Below are positions 8,211 to 17,665 of a stretch of DNA of 64,000 bases, piece after piece. Origin of the DNA: Limnoglobus roseus. Its GTDB lineage: Bacteria; Planctomycetota; Planctomycetia; Gemmatales; Gemmataceae. The translations under genes were made by a program, and so were the position numbers. The notes under the pieces were generated by a model that was not told where the DNA came from, made no database searches, and saw nothing but the letters and a program-made list of their open reading frames with translations. Each line of letters starts with the position of its first letter. Position 1 is the stretch's first letter. The stretch spans positions 496,001 to 560,000 of the forward strand of contig NZ_CP042425.1 in the NCBI RefSeq assembly GCF_008254045.1. The letters run 5' to 3'.

Positions 8211-10568
8211 TCAAAGCCCCTTCACCTCGGCCAGTCGCTCCGCGAGGGCGTTGCGGGTGAACGGCTTCGACAAGAAGCCCTGGAAGCCGTGGGTCCCGAA
8301 CTTCTCCCGGACCTCGTGCTCGCTGTACCCGCTCATGAGAATCACCGGCGTCCGGCCGCCCTGGGCGCGGATGGCCTTGAAGACTTGCAAGCCGTCGAGG
8401 CCGGGCATCGTCAGATCGAGGAACACGACCTTCAGCGTCTCGCGGTTCTCGGCGTACACCCGCACCGCTTCGGGTCCGTCGGCGGCGAACAACGGCGTGT
8501 AGCCGAGGCTTTGCAACATCATTCCCGTCAGCCGTCGGACGACGGGTTCGTCGTCCACCACGAGTACAACCCCCGACCCCTGTCCCGGCCCCACAGCGGG
8601 CGGCAACGACGGCCCCGGCAGCGGCTTCTCCGACGCCGGCAGTAAAACCTCGACCGCCGTGCCCTCCTCTTCGACCGAGTCCACGCGGATCGCGCCGCCG
8701 TGCGAGCGGATGATGCCGAGGACCGCCGACAGGCCGAGGCCGCGGCCGGTGAACTTCGTCGTGAAGAACGGGTCGAACATCTTCGCGACCGTGGCCGCGC
8801 TCATGCCGCACCCGGTGTCCGACACCGTCAGCCGCACGTACTCGCCCGGCGGCCGCCCCGCGCCGAACCGCATCGCGTCGAGGGCGGCCCGGTCCGCCAC
8901 GACCGCGGCCGTCGAGACGCGAATCTGGCCCGGCCACCCTTCCAGGGCTTCCGAAGCGTTCGTGAACAGGTTCATCACGACCTGGCGGATTTGGTTCACG
9001 TCGCACTCGATGCCGGGGAGTTCGTCCGGCAGGTCGAACTCCACCTCCGCCTTCTTCGAGATCGCGGCCCCCAACAGGCTGCGGACCTCGCGGACGATGT
9101 TACTGAGATTCGCGACCGTCAGTTCCACCCGCCCCTTCCCGGCGTAAGCGAGCATTTGCTGGCACAACTCGGCGGCGCGGTGGGCGGACGCGATGATGGG
9201 CGTGAGGTGGCTCTGCGCCACCGCCGAGGCGGACAATTCCTGGCCCGCGAGGTCGGCGTAGCCGAGGATGCCGGTGAGCAGGTTGTTGAAGTCGTGGGCA
9301 ATACCGCCGGCCAGGACGCCGAGCGATTCGAGCCGCTGCGTCTCGCGGAGTTGCTCGTCGAGGCGGCGATTCTCCTCGGCCGCGGCCCGTTGGTCTGTGA
9401 TGTCGAGGCTCGCGCACACGACCTTCGTCGGGCGGCCGTCCGGCCCGCGGTCGAAGACCATCGCGCGGACCACAAAAACCCGGTCGCTGCCGTCGCGGTG
9501 CCGGGCTTGGTACTCGAGCGTCTTCACCTCCCCGTCGGCCACCCCTTGCCAGCTGTTGTGGAACGCCATGATCCGCGGCAGGTCTTCCGGGCGGGCCGTG
9601 CGGACGATCACACTGTTGCCCATCTCCTCGATTTCGCGGATCGAATAGCCGAGGGCCTCGCCGACGGAATGGTTCGAGTAGATAATGCGGCTCTCGACGA
9701 GGTCGAACACGAAGACCGAACACGGGCTGGTCTGCATCACCCGCTCGAGCGACTGTCGCGATTCGCGGAGTTCCTCCTCGGTCCGGCGGAGGTCGGTCAC
9801 GTCGCTGTGGGTGCCCATCATGCGGACCGGCTGGCCCTCAGCCGTCCGCTCGATCACCTTGCCCCGCGCGCGAATCCACCGCCACTCGCCGGCCTTGGTC
9901 CGCAGGCGGAACTCGGCGTCATAGTAACTCGTCCGCCCTTCAAGGTGGTCGCGAACGATCGGGCGAATGGTCGGCATGTCGTCGGGGTGGAGGAGGTCTT
10001 CCCAGGTTTGGATCCGCGGCTCCAACTCGTCCTTCGTGTAGCCGAGCATGCCCCGCCACGCCCCGCCGAGTTCCATGTGCCCGGTGGGAACGTGCCAGTC
10101 CCAGATGCCGAGTTGCCCGGCTTCCAGGGCGAGGGCGAAGGTCCGCTCGCTGGCCCGGAGGGCGAGTTCGGCTTGCTTCTTCGCGGTGACGTCCGTGTGG
10201 CTGCTGACGAACCGCAGGGGCCGCCCCATGGCGTCCCGCTCGACCCGCACGTCGGCGTCGATCCAGACGATGGCCCCGTCCGGCCGCCGGTAGCACAACT
10301 CGGCCTGGAAGCTCTGGAAGGCGAACACGGCATCGTGGACCCGCTCCTGGGTTTCCGGCGGCGATTCGGTACTGGCGAGGACGGCGACCGATTGCCCCAC
10401 CAGGCTGTCCACGGGCAAGCCGAGCATGACGTGGGCGGAGGCGTTCGCGTAGATGATCGGGATGCCCGGGCGGGTAATGTCCGAGATGACAACGCCGACG
10501 GGGAGGAGGGCGAGCGCCCGGAGGAGGGTGTCGCGGTCGGGGGCCAGGGGCGGCACGGGCGGGGTCAT
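8211..10568 (-). CDS. Soluble hybrid histidine kinase (PAS x3, HisKA, HATPase, receiver)
   Basis: The 785-residue protein has three PAS/PAC modules (about 15-130, 140-260 and 275-395), each ending with a PAC-type T-D-V/I-T segment such as SHTDVTAKKQ. HisKA follows with phospho-acceptor His in GGIAHDFNN near residue 428. The ATPase domain shows the N box (NLFTNASEAL), DTGCGM (G1) and GRGLGLSAV (G2). The C-terminal receiver has the acidic pair in VVDDEP, the phospho-Asp in FLDLTMPGLDG and the Lys in SKPFT. No membrane helix is visible, so the signal is probably cytoplasmic (redox, ligand or light at PAS). With the receiver fused and no output domain nearby, a separate phosphotransfer partner is expected elsewhere. 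Confidence 0.93.
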   Translation of the reverse strand: MTPPVPPLAPDRDTLLRALALLPVGVVISDITRPGIPIIYANASAHVMLGLPVDSLVGQSVAVLASTESPPETQERVHDAVFAFQSFQAELCYRRPDGAIVWIDADVRVERDAMGRPLRFVSSHTDVTAKKQAELALRASERTFALALEAGQLGIWDWHVPTGHMELGGAWRGMLGYTKDELEPRIQTWEDLLHPDDMPTIRPIVRDHLEGRTSYYDAEFRLRTKAGEWRWIRARGKVIERTAEGQPVRMMGTHSDVTDLRRTEEELRESRQSLERVMQTSPCSVFVFDLVESRIIYSNHSVGEALGYSIREIEEMGNSVIVRTARPEDLPRIMAFHNSWQGVADGEVKTLEYQARHRDGSDRVFVVRAMVFDRGPDGRPTKVVCASLDITDQRAAAEENRRLDEQLRETQRLESLGVLAGGIAHDFNNLLTGILGYADLAGQELSASAVAQSHLTPIIASAHRAAELCQQMLAYAGKGRVELTVANLSNIVREVRSLLGAAISKKAEVEFDLPDELPGIECDVNQIRQVVMNLFTNASEALEGWPGQIRVSTAAVVADRAALDAMRFGAGRPPGEYVRLTVSDTGCGMSAATVAKMFDPFFTTKFTGRGLGLSAVLGIIRSHGGAIRVDSVEEEGTAVEVLLPASEKPLPGPSLPPAVGPGQGSGVVLVVDDEPVVRRLTGMMLQSLGYTPLFAADGPEAVRVYAENRETLKVVFLDLTMPGLDGLQVFKAIRAQGGRTPVILMSGYSEHEVREKFGTHGFQGFLSKPFTRNALAERLAEVKGL

Positions 10569-10620
10569 GTCATTTTGAAATCTTAACCGCGAGTCCCCGT
10601 GAACTCGCGGCGAAAATCGA

Positions 10621-11256
10621 CTACTTCGCCAGATTCGTGAACTTGATGTCCTTGAACTCGACTCTCATCTTTGGGTACCCGGCGTGACACTGGAACGCGA
10701 TAATCCCGTCCTTCGGGGCGTCCTTGTCCTTCTCCTTGCCGGGCAACTTCGGGAAGTCCTTGTCCACCATCGTCGTGCCGTTGACCTTGATGGTGATGTG
10801 CGTGCCCTTCGCGACGATGTGGTACTCGTTCCACTCCTTTTCCTTCACCGCCTTCTCGATGTCTTCCTTCTTCGACGCCTCCATCATGCCGCCGACGCCC
10901 TCGCCGTACAGGCTGCCCCAATACCCCTTGCCGACGTCCACCTGCGGGCCGGCGACCTTGAACAACTTCTCGTCGGTGAGTTTGCTGCGGATCTGAATGC
11001 CGCTGTTGCCGATTGCGTCACGGAGTTCGATCTTACACGTCATCTCGAAGTCCGAGTACATCTTCTTGCTGACGAGGAAGGTGTTGTACTTCGGGTCTTC
11101 CTTCGTCTCGCCGACGATCGTGCCGTCCTTGATCGTCCAAATGTCGGTGCGGCCGTGCCAGTTGTCGGGGTTGAGGAAATCCGCGGTGTCGTCGGCCCGC
11201 ACGGCGGACGCTGTAAGGGTGGCGACCGCGGCCAGGAATAGGTGGGAGAGCTTCAT
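10621..11256 (-). CDS. Secreted DUF1080 (3-keto-disaccharide hydrolase domain) protein
   Basis: The 211-residue product has a signal peptide (MKLSHLFLAAVATLTASAVRA) and then a single jelly-roll domain of the DUF1080 / 3-keto-disaccharide hydrolase family. Typical features are W..DGTIVGE, the SDFEMTCKIEL strand, GNSGIQIRS and the closing KFTNLAK strand. Such proteins are heavily expanded in Planctomycetes; the domain name reflects hydrolysis of 3-keto sugars shown for a few members, and the substrate here is unknown. The start has a GGAG upstream. It is divergent from the MFS transporter gene, so co-regulation is possible but not shown. Confidence 0.88.
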   Translation of the reverse strand: MKLSHLFLAAVATLTASAVRADDTADFLNPDNWHGRTDIWTIKDGTIVGETKEDPKYNTFLVSKKMYSDFEMTCKIELRDAIGNSGIQIRSKLTDEKLFKVAGPQVDVGKGYWGSLYGEGVGGMMEASKKEDIEKAVKEKEWNEYHIVAKGTHITIKVNGTTMVDKDFPKLPGKEKDKDAPKDGIIAFQCHAGYPKMRVEFKDIKFTNLAK

Positions 11257-11413
11257 ACGCCGGGAACTCCGTGAGATGGGTGGGAACCGCCCGCGCGGGG
11301 CGGCAAGAGTATCCTGATGAACCGGCCGGCGGATTTCAACGGGTTGCCGCCCGGAATGTGAACCCCTACCCTCACGCTACCCGCCTACCGTCCGCACCTC
11401 GGAGACTTCCGCA

Positions 11414-12862
11414 GTGACCACCCCCACCCCGGCCCTCCACGCCGGTCTGTCGCCGATCGTCAAAGCCCTGGTCGTGATCGTCGCCGCGATCGGCTTCCTC
11501 TTCGACACCTACGAACTGCTGATGTTCCCGGTGATCGGCTCGGACGCGATCTCGGAGCTGGTCTTCCACAAGGCGTTCCAGCAGCTCACGCCGCCGGAGA
11601 TCGGCACCGTCCAACTCTGGTCCGGGCGGATGCTCTGGATCGCGGCCCTGGCCGGCGGGGCGTGCGGGTTGATCGGCGGCTGGCTCATCGACCGCCTCGG
11701 CCGCAAGACGATCATGGTGGCGAGTATCTTCATCTACTCGCTCTCGCCGGTGGCCGCCGCGTACAGCAGCGAACTCTGGCAGTTGATCCTCTTCCGCTGC
11801 ACGACGTTCATCGGCGTGTGCGTCGAGTTGGTGGCGGCGGTGACGTGGCTAGCGGAACTGTTCCACGAGAAGCGGACCCGCGAAATCGTCATCGGCTGGA
11901 CGCTCGCGATGGCCTCGCTCGGCGGCATCCTAGTGACGGAAGTGTACACCCTCATCGTCGAGTATTTGAAGGAACACCCCGAAGGCATTTCCGGCTTCCC
12001 CGTCACCCCGGCCGCGTGGCGGTACACACTGCTGACCGGCCTAATTCCGGGAGCGATGATCTTGCTGCTATTGCCGTTCGTTCCGGAGTCGTTCGCCTGG
12101 AGGAAGCGGAAGCTCGAAGGCACGCTGAAGCGGCCGAGCTTGGGCGAACTGTTCACCCCACAACTGCGGCGGACGACCCTGGTGACGGCCATCCTCTCGG
12201 GGTGCGGGTACGCGGCCGCGTTCGGAGCCCTCCAGATGACGCCCCTCGGCATCGTCCCGGGGCTGCCCGATCTCGCGGCCCGCTCGGCCGAGGTGGCCAA
12301 AGCCGATAAAGAGGCCGTGACGCCGGAGCAAAAGAAAGAAGTCGGGGCGATGCGGAAGGCCCTGGGCGAAGACGTGAAGGCCCGCCGCGGCAACATCCAA
12401 CGGTGGCAGGAAGTCGGCGGACTGGTCGGCCGAATTATCCTGGCGGTGCTGCTCGTTTTCGTCCCGAGCCGGACCCTTCTTCGGCTGTTCCTAGTCCCCG
12501 GCATTGTGCTATTGCCGGTGACGTACCTCTTCGTCCGCGAACAGGAGTACACGCTGTTCGCCGCCGCGATCTTCTTCTGCGGGTTGCTAACGGTCGCGCA
12601 GTTCAGTTACCTCAGCGAGTTCCTGCCGCGGGTGTTCCCGGTCCACCTCCGCGGCACCGGTGGCGGGTTCGCGACGAACGTCGGCGGCCGGATGATCGGC
12701 ACGATGGCGGCCACGCTGAACACGGAATTCCTGTCGAAGCAGTTCGCCGGCTCGCCGCCGGTGCAAGTGGCGACGGCCGCCGCCGTCATCGGCGGGACCG
12801 TGTACCTGATCGCGTTCCTAGCGTCGTTCTTCCTGCCGAACCCGCCGGACGAATCGGCGTGA
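11414..12862 (+). CDS. Major facilitator superfamily transporter (sugar-porter-like)
   Basis: The 482-residue protein starts at GTG 11414 (GGAG at 11401) and shows about 12 hydrophobic helices. The MFS loop 2-3 signature is present as GGWLIDRLGRKTI. The first helix carries FLFDTYELLMFP, similar to the F-x-x-D-x-Y/F-D-x motif of metabolite:H+ symporters and sugar porters. A charged insertion of about 50 residues (SAEVAKADKEAVTPEQKKEV onward) sits in a loop of the C-terminal half and is likely helical. The substrate is not evident. A divergent DUF1080 protein upstream could hint at sugars, but this is only context. Confidence 0.85.
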   Translation: MTTPTPALHAGLSPIVKALVVIVAAIGFLFDTYELLMFPVIGSDAISELVFHKAFQQLTPPEIGTVQLWSGRMLWIAALAGGACGLIGGWLIDRLGRKTIMVASIFIYSLSPVAAAYSSELWQLILFRCTTFIGVCVELVAAVTWLAELFHEKRTREIVIGWTLAMASLGGILVTEVYTLIVEYLKEHPEGISGFPVTPAAWRYTLLTGLIPGAMILLLLPFVPESFAWRKRKLEGTLKRPSLGELFTPQLRRTTLVTAILSGCGYAAAFGALQMTPLGIVPGLPDLAARSAEVAKADKEAVTPEQKKEVGAMRKALGEDVKARRGNIQRWQEVGGLVGRIILAVLLVFVPSRTLLRLFLVPGIVLLPVTYLFVREQEYTLFAAAIFFCGLLTVAQFSYLSEFLPRVFPVHLRGTGGGFATNVGGRMIGTMAATLNTEFLSKQFAGSPPVQVATAAAVIGGTVYLIAFLASFFLPNPPDESA

Positions 12863-12916
12863 CGTGGTGATTCTTCGGCGGCCGTGATAAGTTGGAAGCG
12901 TTCACGGGGGGATGAC

Positions 12917-13207
12917 ATGGCGACCAAGACGGCCGCATCATTGACCGACGCCGACTTGTTTCTGCGCCTCTGGGAACGGCAGAAACTCACACCAACGTTG
13001 GCCCGCCACCTTCTGAAACTGGACTGGTCCGCCGAGGACGAATCGCGAATGCAGGAACTGTCCGCGAAGAACCGAGGCGGCCAACTCGACGAACTCGAGG
13101 GGCGGGAACTGGAGACTTACGTTCGGGTCGGCCTGCTGCTTTCGGTCTTACAATCACGGGCCCGGAAATTACTGAAACCGACGAAGCCCGGTTCCGTCCG
13201 TGGATGA
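12917..13207 (+). CDS. Small acidic/helical protein paired with HNH endonuclease
   Basis: The start ATG 12917 follows a strong GGGGGGATG-type ribosome site, giving 96 residues (MATKTAASLTDADLFLRLWE...). The product is predicted mainly helical, with no membrane segment. The middle part reads like ribbon-free helical small proteins that precede HNH genes (DESRMQELSAKNRGGQLDEL). Its stop overlaps the GTG start of the HNH gene by 8 bp, so the two are probably translated together. Roles to consider are nuclease partner, inhibitor or specificity subunit; none is proven. I do not recognise a named family. Confidence 0.7.
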   Translation: MATKTAASLTDADLFLRLWERQKLTPTLARHLLKLDWSAEDESRMQELSAKNRGGQLDELEGRELETYVRVGLLLSVLQSRARKLLKPTKPGSVRG

Positions 13208-13607
13208 AGCGACGGCCCGGTTCGTTCGTGAACGGGCCGGCTTCCGGTGCGAGTACTGTCTGCTCCCCGAGCGGCACGTTCGGCTGCCGTTCGAGATCGA
13301 ACATGTCGTGGCCCGGCAGCACGGTGGGACGGATGCCCTCGGCAATCTCGCCTTCGCCTGCTTGCACTGCAATAAGCGCAAAGGGCCGAATCTCACCGGC
13401 CTGGATCGCGTGGCTGCTCGTGCCAAAATCGTGCGGTTGTTCCACCCCCGGCACCACAGTTGGGGATATCACTTCTCGCTCCTCGGCCCCCGCATTGTGG
13501 GCCGGACGGCGATCGGGCGAGTCACCGTGGACGTGCTCGCCATGAATGAACCATTGCTGGTCCTTTTGCGAGAGGAACTGATCGAGGAAGGCTTGTTCCC
13601 CGGTTGA
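13200..13607 (+). CDS. HNH endonuclease
   Basis: The 135-residue product uses GTG 13200, inside the end of the upstream small gene. It has a zinc-stabilised HNH (beta-beta-alpha-Me) domain: CEYC near residues 18-21, EIEHVVARQHGG with the catalytic His region, N in GNLAFAC, and CLHCNKRKG. The N-terminal RERAGFRCEYC matches the HNH form common in cyanobacteria and planctomycetes. About 70 C-terminal residues (LFHPRHHSWGYHFSLL...) form an extension. Proteins of this type are presumed DNases; biological roles range from mobile-element homing to defence. No intron, restriction methylase or phage gene is near. Confidence 0.85.
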   Translation: MDEATARFVRERAGFRCEYCLLPERHVRLPFEIEHVVARQHGGTDALGNLAFACLHCNKRKGPNLTGLDRVAARAKIVRLFHPRHHSWGYHFSLLGPRIVGRTAIGRVTVDVLAMNEPLLVLLREELIEEGLFPG

Positions 13608-13625
13608 CTCACCGAACCCCCACCT

Positions 13626-15236
13626 TCACGGCAGCACGTAGTCCCGCACGTCCCACGGCTCGGCGTCCAGATCGACGATCCGCACCTTGCCGTGGAAGTT
13701 CGGGCCGAGCCATACGATCACCTCTTCGTCGGTCAGCTGCTGTAACTCCGGATAGCCGGGCGGGAGGCGACCGGAGTAGCCGTTGACGGTCGGTACGTCC
13801 GCGGACAGGCCCGCCCACATGGCGATCACCGACGGGTAGAGCGGGTTGTCGCTGGGCAGCGGGGCGAGGTAAAACGCATCGGTCCCCGCGACCAGCCCGG
13901 CCACCCGCTCGGCCTTACCGTACACGTCACCCCGCTTGTAGAAAATGCTCTCGTACCCGGTCTGCTCGAAGACCACGACCGCCGCCGCCAGGGCCAACAC
14001 CGCCTGCCGCACGCGGCCCTCCGGCCACCGATTCTGAACCCACAGGGTGAATCCGATCAGGGCGGCCGGGATGAGGAACAGGTGGAAAATCATCTCCACC
14101 CGCCCGACCGCGCGGATCGCCAGCCCGCCCGGCAGCAGTCGGAGGAACCACCACAGCGAAATCCCTTCGCCGAAGTCCACCGTCGCCAGGAACAGTACGA
14201 CTGCCGAAATTGCCCCCGCCGTGACGAACCGCTGGGCCGACTGTATCTTCACGTCGTGCCGGTGCGCCCGCACGAACCAGACCGCCGCAACGAGCAGAGC
14301 GTAGAACCCGACTCCGCTGAAGAAGCGGGTCTCCGATCCGACGTAGTCACGGACATGGAACAGTGCCGTGTACCACCACGACCCCTCCGGGCCGGCCAGC
14401 AACGAGGAGAAGCTCGGCAGGAACTGGATGCACTCGCCGTAGTCGCGGTGCTGGCCGACGTTCGCCACCAGGTACGGGGCCACCAGCGATAGCACCGCGG
14501 CGCCCCACAGTCCGCCGCACCCGGCGACGGTCTTCCACCGGTGACGGAGGAACGCGCGGACGTCTGGCCACGTGCCGTTTGCCCAGACCATCACTGGGAT
14601 GTACACCCCGAGGCCGAGGGTCAGGAGCCAGCCCGAATTGATGCAGGTCAGAACCTGGAGGTAGGTCGCGAGCAGGGCTAGGCCCAGCCATCGGCCGCGG
14701 GGGGCCACGGCGAATCGCCAGGCGAAGTACGCGGCCGGCGGCATCCAAAACCGCCCGATGAGTTGCGGGTGGTCGATGATGACGTGTTGCGGCAAACCGT
14801 AGGCCCACAGGAAGCCTCCGAGCGCGACCATCACAACTGGCAGGCGTTCGCCGTGCCGTACGGGCAACAGTCGCAGGACCAGGACCATCGCGACGTAGTT
14901 CAGCACCGACAGCACCATCATCCAGACCTGGAACGCGACGGCACTCGACAGGCCCAGCCGCAACAGCCAAAAGACCGGGGCCACGCCGAACAGGTTCTCC
15001 GAGTAGGCGAGCACCATCGGTTGCGGGTGGTAGAACGGCGGCGACCAGAGCGCGTGTCGGTACGTCGAATCGGACGCCCACCGCCAGGTGTGTTCGAGCA
15101 GGTAGTGGTTGAGGGCGGTGTCGCCGGGGTCGGTCTGCACGACGGCGAAGCCGCGGTCGATCGTCGGGGCGAACACCATGTACGCGCCGGCCAGGGCGGC
15201 AACAACGTGCAGCACAATTCGCATGGGGAGGGGCAT
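13626..15236 (-). CDS. Polytopic membrane protein, GT-C glycosyltransferase-like
   Basis: The 536-residue protein has about ten hydrophobic helices and a first extramembrane loop containing TDPGDTALNHYLLEHTW with acidic residues and then HPQP. That layout (first luminal loop with acidic residues, many helices, C-terminal soluble part) is typical of GT-C enzymes that use lipid-linked sugars, but no family motif is decisive. The C-terminal 90 residues are soluble and end NFHGKVRIVDLDAEPWDVRD. An alternative start is the internal ATG four codons in. The gene is single; its promoter region is shared with divergent recD2. Confidence 0.6.
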   Translation of the reverse strand: MPLPMRIVLHVVAALAGAYMVFAPTIDRGFAVVQTDPGDTALNHYLLEHTWRWASDSTYRHALWSPPFYHPQPMVLAYSENLFGVAPVFWLLRLGLSSAVAFQVWMMVLSVLNYVAMVLVLRLLPVRHGERLPVVMVALGGFLWAYGLPQHVIIDHPQLIGRFWMPPAAYFAWRFAVAPRGRWLGLALLATYLQVLTCINSGWLLTLGLGVYIPVMVWANGTWPDVRAFLRHRWKTVAGCGGLWGAAVLSLVAPYLVANVGQHRDYGECIQFLPSFSSLLAGPEGSWWYTALFHVRDYVGSETRFFSGVGFYALLVAAVWFVRAHRHDVKIQSAQRFVTAGAISAVVLFLATVDFGEGISLWWFLRLLPGGLAIRAVGRVEMIFHLFLIPAALIGFTLWVQNRWPEGRVRQAVLALAAAVVVFEQTGYESIFYKRGDVYGKAERVAGLVAGTDAFYLAPLPSDNPLYPSVIAMWAGLSADVPTVNGYSGRLPPGYPELQQLTDEEVIVWLGPNFHGKVRIVDLDAEPWDVRDYVLP

Positions 15237-15330
15237 GACAGTGTGATATTACCCGACTACCGAAGTGGAAATTGGCCGCCGATCGGGTATTGTCGAATGA
15301 ACGACCCGGAGCCGCAACCTTCCCCCAACT

Positions 15331-17544
15331 ATGCCCGACACCCTCAGTGGCGTCATCGAGCGCGTCACGTTCCACAACCTGGAAAACGGCTACTGCGTCC
15401 TCCGCGTGCGGGCGGCGGGGCACCGCGACCTCGTGACCGTCGTCGGCCACATGCCGCAGGCCATCGCCGGCGAGTACGTCAACGCCAGCGGCGACTGGGT
15501 TCTCGACCGCTCGCACGGCCAACAGTTCAAATCCAGCGAACTCAAGGGTACGCCGCCTCACACCGCGGAAGGGATCGCCAAGTACCTCGGGTCCGGGCTT
15601 GTGAAGGGCATCGGCCCGAAGTACGCCCGGAAGATCGTCGAGGCGTTCGGCGAGAAAACGCTGGACGTGATCGACCAGTCGCCGAGCTTTCTCACGCAGG
15701 TGAAAGGGATCGGTCCGAAGCGCATCCAGCTCATCCGCGAGGGCTGGAAGGAATCCGGGGCCGTCCGCGGCATCATGGCCTTCCTCATGTCGCACGGCAT
15801 CGGCACCGCCCGCGCCGTCCGCATCTACAAAGCCTACGGCGAGAACGCGGTGAAGCTGGTTCAAGAGAACCCGTACCGGCTCAGCGAAGACATCTGGGGT
15901 TTCGGCTTCCGCACCGCCGACGAGTTGGCCCTGAAACTCGGCATCCCGCGCGACGCCCCGCAGCGCATTCAGGCGGCCGTGCGGCACGTTTTGAGCGAAG
16001 GGTCCACCTCGAAGGGGCACGTCGGCCTGCCGGAAGAGATCGTTCGGGAAGAGACGATGGCGCTGACGCAGGCGACTAGCGAGCAGGTGGAGAGTGCCGT
16101 CGAGCAACTGCGGATCGCGGACGAGATCGTGCGCGATTCGATCCTGCAAGCCAGCGGCGGCAACGTCGTCCGCGTGCCGATTGAAGACGGCCAACCGCTC
16201 GCCGAGACGCTGCTCTACCTCAAGCCGCTCTTCCTCGCGGAACTCGGCGTCGCCCGGCAGATCAACGCCCTGCGCAGCGGCCCGCACCCATTGCCGGCCA
16301 CCGAGACGGACAACGCCCTCGCGTGGGTCGAATCGCGCATGAGCATTACGCTCGCCGACTCGCAGCGCGATGCCATCTGGGCGGCCCTCACGAAAAAGCT
16401 GCTCGTCGTCACCGGTGGTCCCGGGACCGGCAAGACGACCATCGTGCGGGCGATCCTCGAAATGTTCGCGGCGAAGCAACAGCGGGTATTGCTCGCCGCC
16501 CCCACGGGGCGAGCCGCGAAGCGCCTCGGTGAATCGACCGGCCGCGAGGCGAAGACGATCCACCGTCTGCTCGAATACGACCCCGGCATCAACGGCTTCC
16601 GCCGCGGCCGCGAGAACCCGCTCGACGTGGACTTGCTCGTCATCGACGAAGTGTCGATGGTGGACGTGATCCTGATGAACCGCCTGCTTTCCGCGGTGTC
16701 GCCGTGGGCGTGCGTGGTGTTCGTCGGCGACCGCGACCAACTGCCGAGCGTCGGGGCCGGCAGCGTCCTCGCGGACCTGATCGACTCCGGCGTCGTGGCC
16801 GTCGCCCGCCTCACCGAGATTCATAGGCAGGCCGGGTCGAGTTACATCGTGCGGGCCGCCCACGCCGTCAACCACGGCGAGCAACCGGAGTCCGCCCCCC
16901 GCGGCGACGGCGACTTCTTCTACATCGACGCCGACGACCCGGCCACGATCACCGCCCGCATCCTGGCGATGGTGAAGGACCGCATCCCGGCGAAGTTCGG
17001 CCTCGACCCGTTCCGCGACGTGCAAATCCTGTCGCCGATGAACAAGTCCGAACTCGGCGTGCAGAACCTCAACCGCCTCTTGCAAGACGCCCTCAACCCC
17101 GGCGGCGGCAAGGAAGTGCAACGCTTCGGCACGACGTACCGCGTCGGCGACAAGGTCATTCAGACGCGCAACAACTACCAGCGCGAAGTCTTCAACGGCG
17201 ACATCGGCCGCGTGATCGGCCTCGACGAGATCGACCAGATTCTGACCGTCGAGTTCGACGGCCGCCCGGTCGAGTACGAGTTCAACGAACTCGACGAACT
17301 CTCGCTGGCCTTCGCTATCAGCATCCACAAGTCGCAGGGGAGCGAGTACCCGGCCGTCATCATTCCGGTCCACACGCAACACTTCGTGATGCTGCAACGC
17401 AACCTGCTCTACACCGGCATCACCCGCGGCCGGAAACTCGTCGTGCTGGTGGGCAGTCGCAAGGCCCTGTGGCTGGCTGTCACGAAGGCCGAAACGGCGA
17501 TGCGGTTCAGCCTGCTGAAGTGGCGACTGCAGGTTGGAGAATAA
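15331..17544 (+). CDS. recD2: RecD2-type ATP-dependent DNA helicase
   Basis: The 737-residue product fits the RecD2 (RecD-like, not RecBCD subunit) family of about 720-780 residues. The N-terminal region has the OB-like start (SGVIERVTFHNLENGYCVLRV) and helix-hairpin-helix segments (GLVKGIGPKYARKIVE, VKGIGPKRI). The helicase core has Walker A GGPGTGKTT from residue 362, Walker B LLVIDEVSMVD, the GDRDQLPSVGAG motif and the C-terminal SIHKSQGSEYPAV plus YTGITRG motifs. RecD2 is a 5'-3' SF1B DNA helicase involved in repair and fork processing in bacteria lacking RecBCD. It stands alone and ends in a long palindrome. Confidence 0.94.
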   Translation: MPDTLSGVIERVTFHNLENGYCVLRVRAAGHRDLVTVVGHMPQAIAGEYVNASGDWVLDRSHGQQFKSSELKGTPPHTAEGIAKYLGSGLVKGIGPKYARKIVEAFGEKTLDVIDQSPSFLTQVKGIGPKRIQLIREGWKESGAVRGIMAFLMSHGIGTARAVRIYKAYGENAVKLVQENPYRLSEDIWGFGFRTADELALKLGIPRDAPQRIQAAVRHVLSEGSTSKGHVGLPEEIVREETMALTQATSEQVESAVEQLRIADEIVRDSILQASGGNVVRVPIEDGQPLAETLLYLKPLFLAELGVARQINALRSGPHPLPATETDNALAWVESRMSITLADSQRDAIWAALTKKLLVVTGGPGTGKTTIVRAILEMFAAKQQRVLLAAPTGRAAKRLGESTGREAKTIHRLLEYDPGINGFRRGRENPLDVDLLVIDEVSMVDVILMNRLLSAVSPWACVVFVGDRDQLPSVGAGSVLADLIDSGVVAVARLTEIHRQAGSSYIVRAAHAVNHGEQPESAPRGDGDFFYIDADDPATITARILAMVKDRIPAKFGLDPFRDVQILSPMNKSELGVQNLNRLLQDALNPGGGKEVQRFGTTYRVGDKVIQTRNNYQREVFNGDIGRVIGLDEIDQILTVEFDGRPVEYEFNELDELSLAFAISIHKSQGSEYPAVIIPVHTQHFVMLQRNLLYTGITRGRKLVVLVGSRKALWLAVTKAETAMRFSLLKWRLQVGE

Positions 17545-17665
17545 AAAACGGAACGCGGATGACGCAGGATCGGAAGACGCGGATACCGCGGGATCAGATC
17601 GGATTTGGATTTGGTTTTATCCGCGTTTATCCGCGCCGGAGTCCGCGTCATCCGCGTTCCGTTTT
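17545..17665. repeat. Palindrome of CGCGGATGACGC type, overlapping the end of a small gene
   Basis: Arms at 17545-17565 and 17645-17665 are perfect reverse complements over 21 bp. The inner 79 bp contain further CGCGGAT / ATCCGCG copies that can pair internally. The left arm begins right after the recD2 stop. The right arm encodes the last residues of the minus-strand gene 17617-17916. Reading on the minus strand, the hairpin is followed by TTTTTT, and on the plus strand by TTTT, so it may end both convergent transcripts. Confidence 0.82.

Noticed and set aside
14347..17397. A 1016-codon open frame on the minus strand opposite recD2 and reaching into the GT-C-like gene
   Set aside because: It is antisense to two genes with clear family motifs; its product is rich in His/Arg/Val with no domain, as expected of GC-rich shadow frames.
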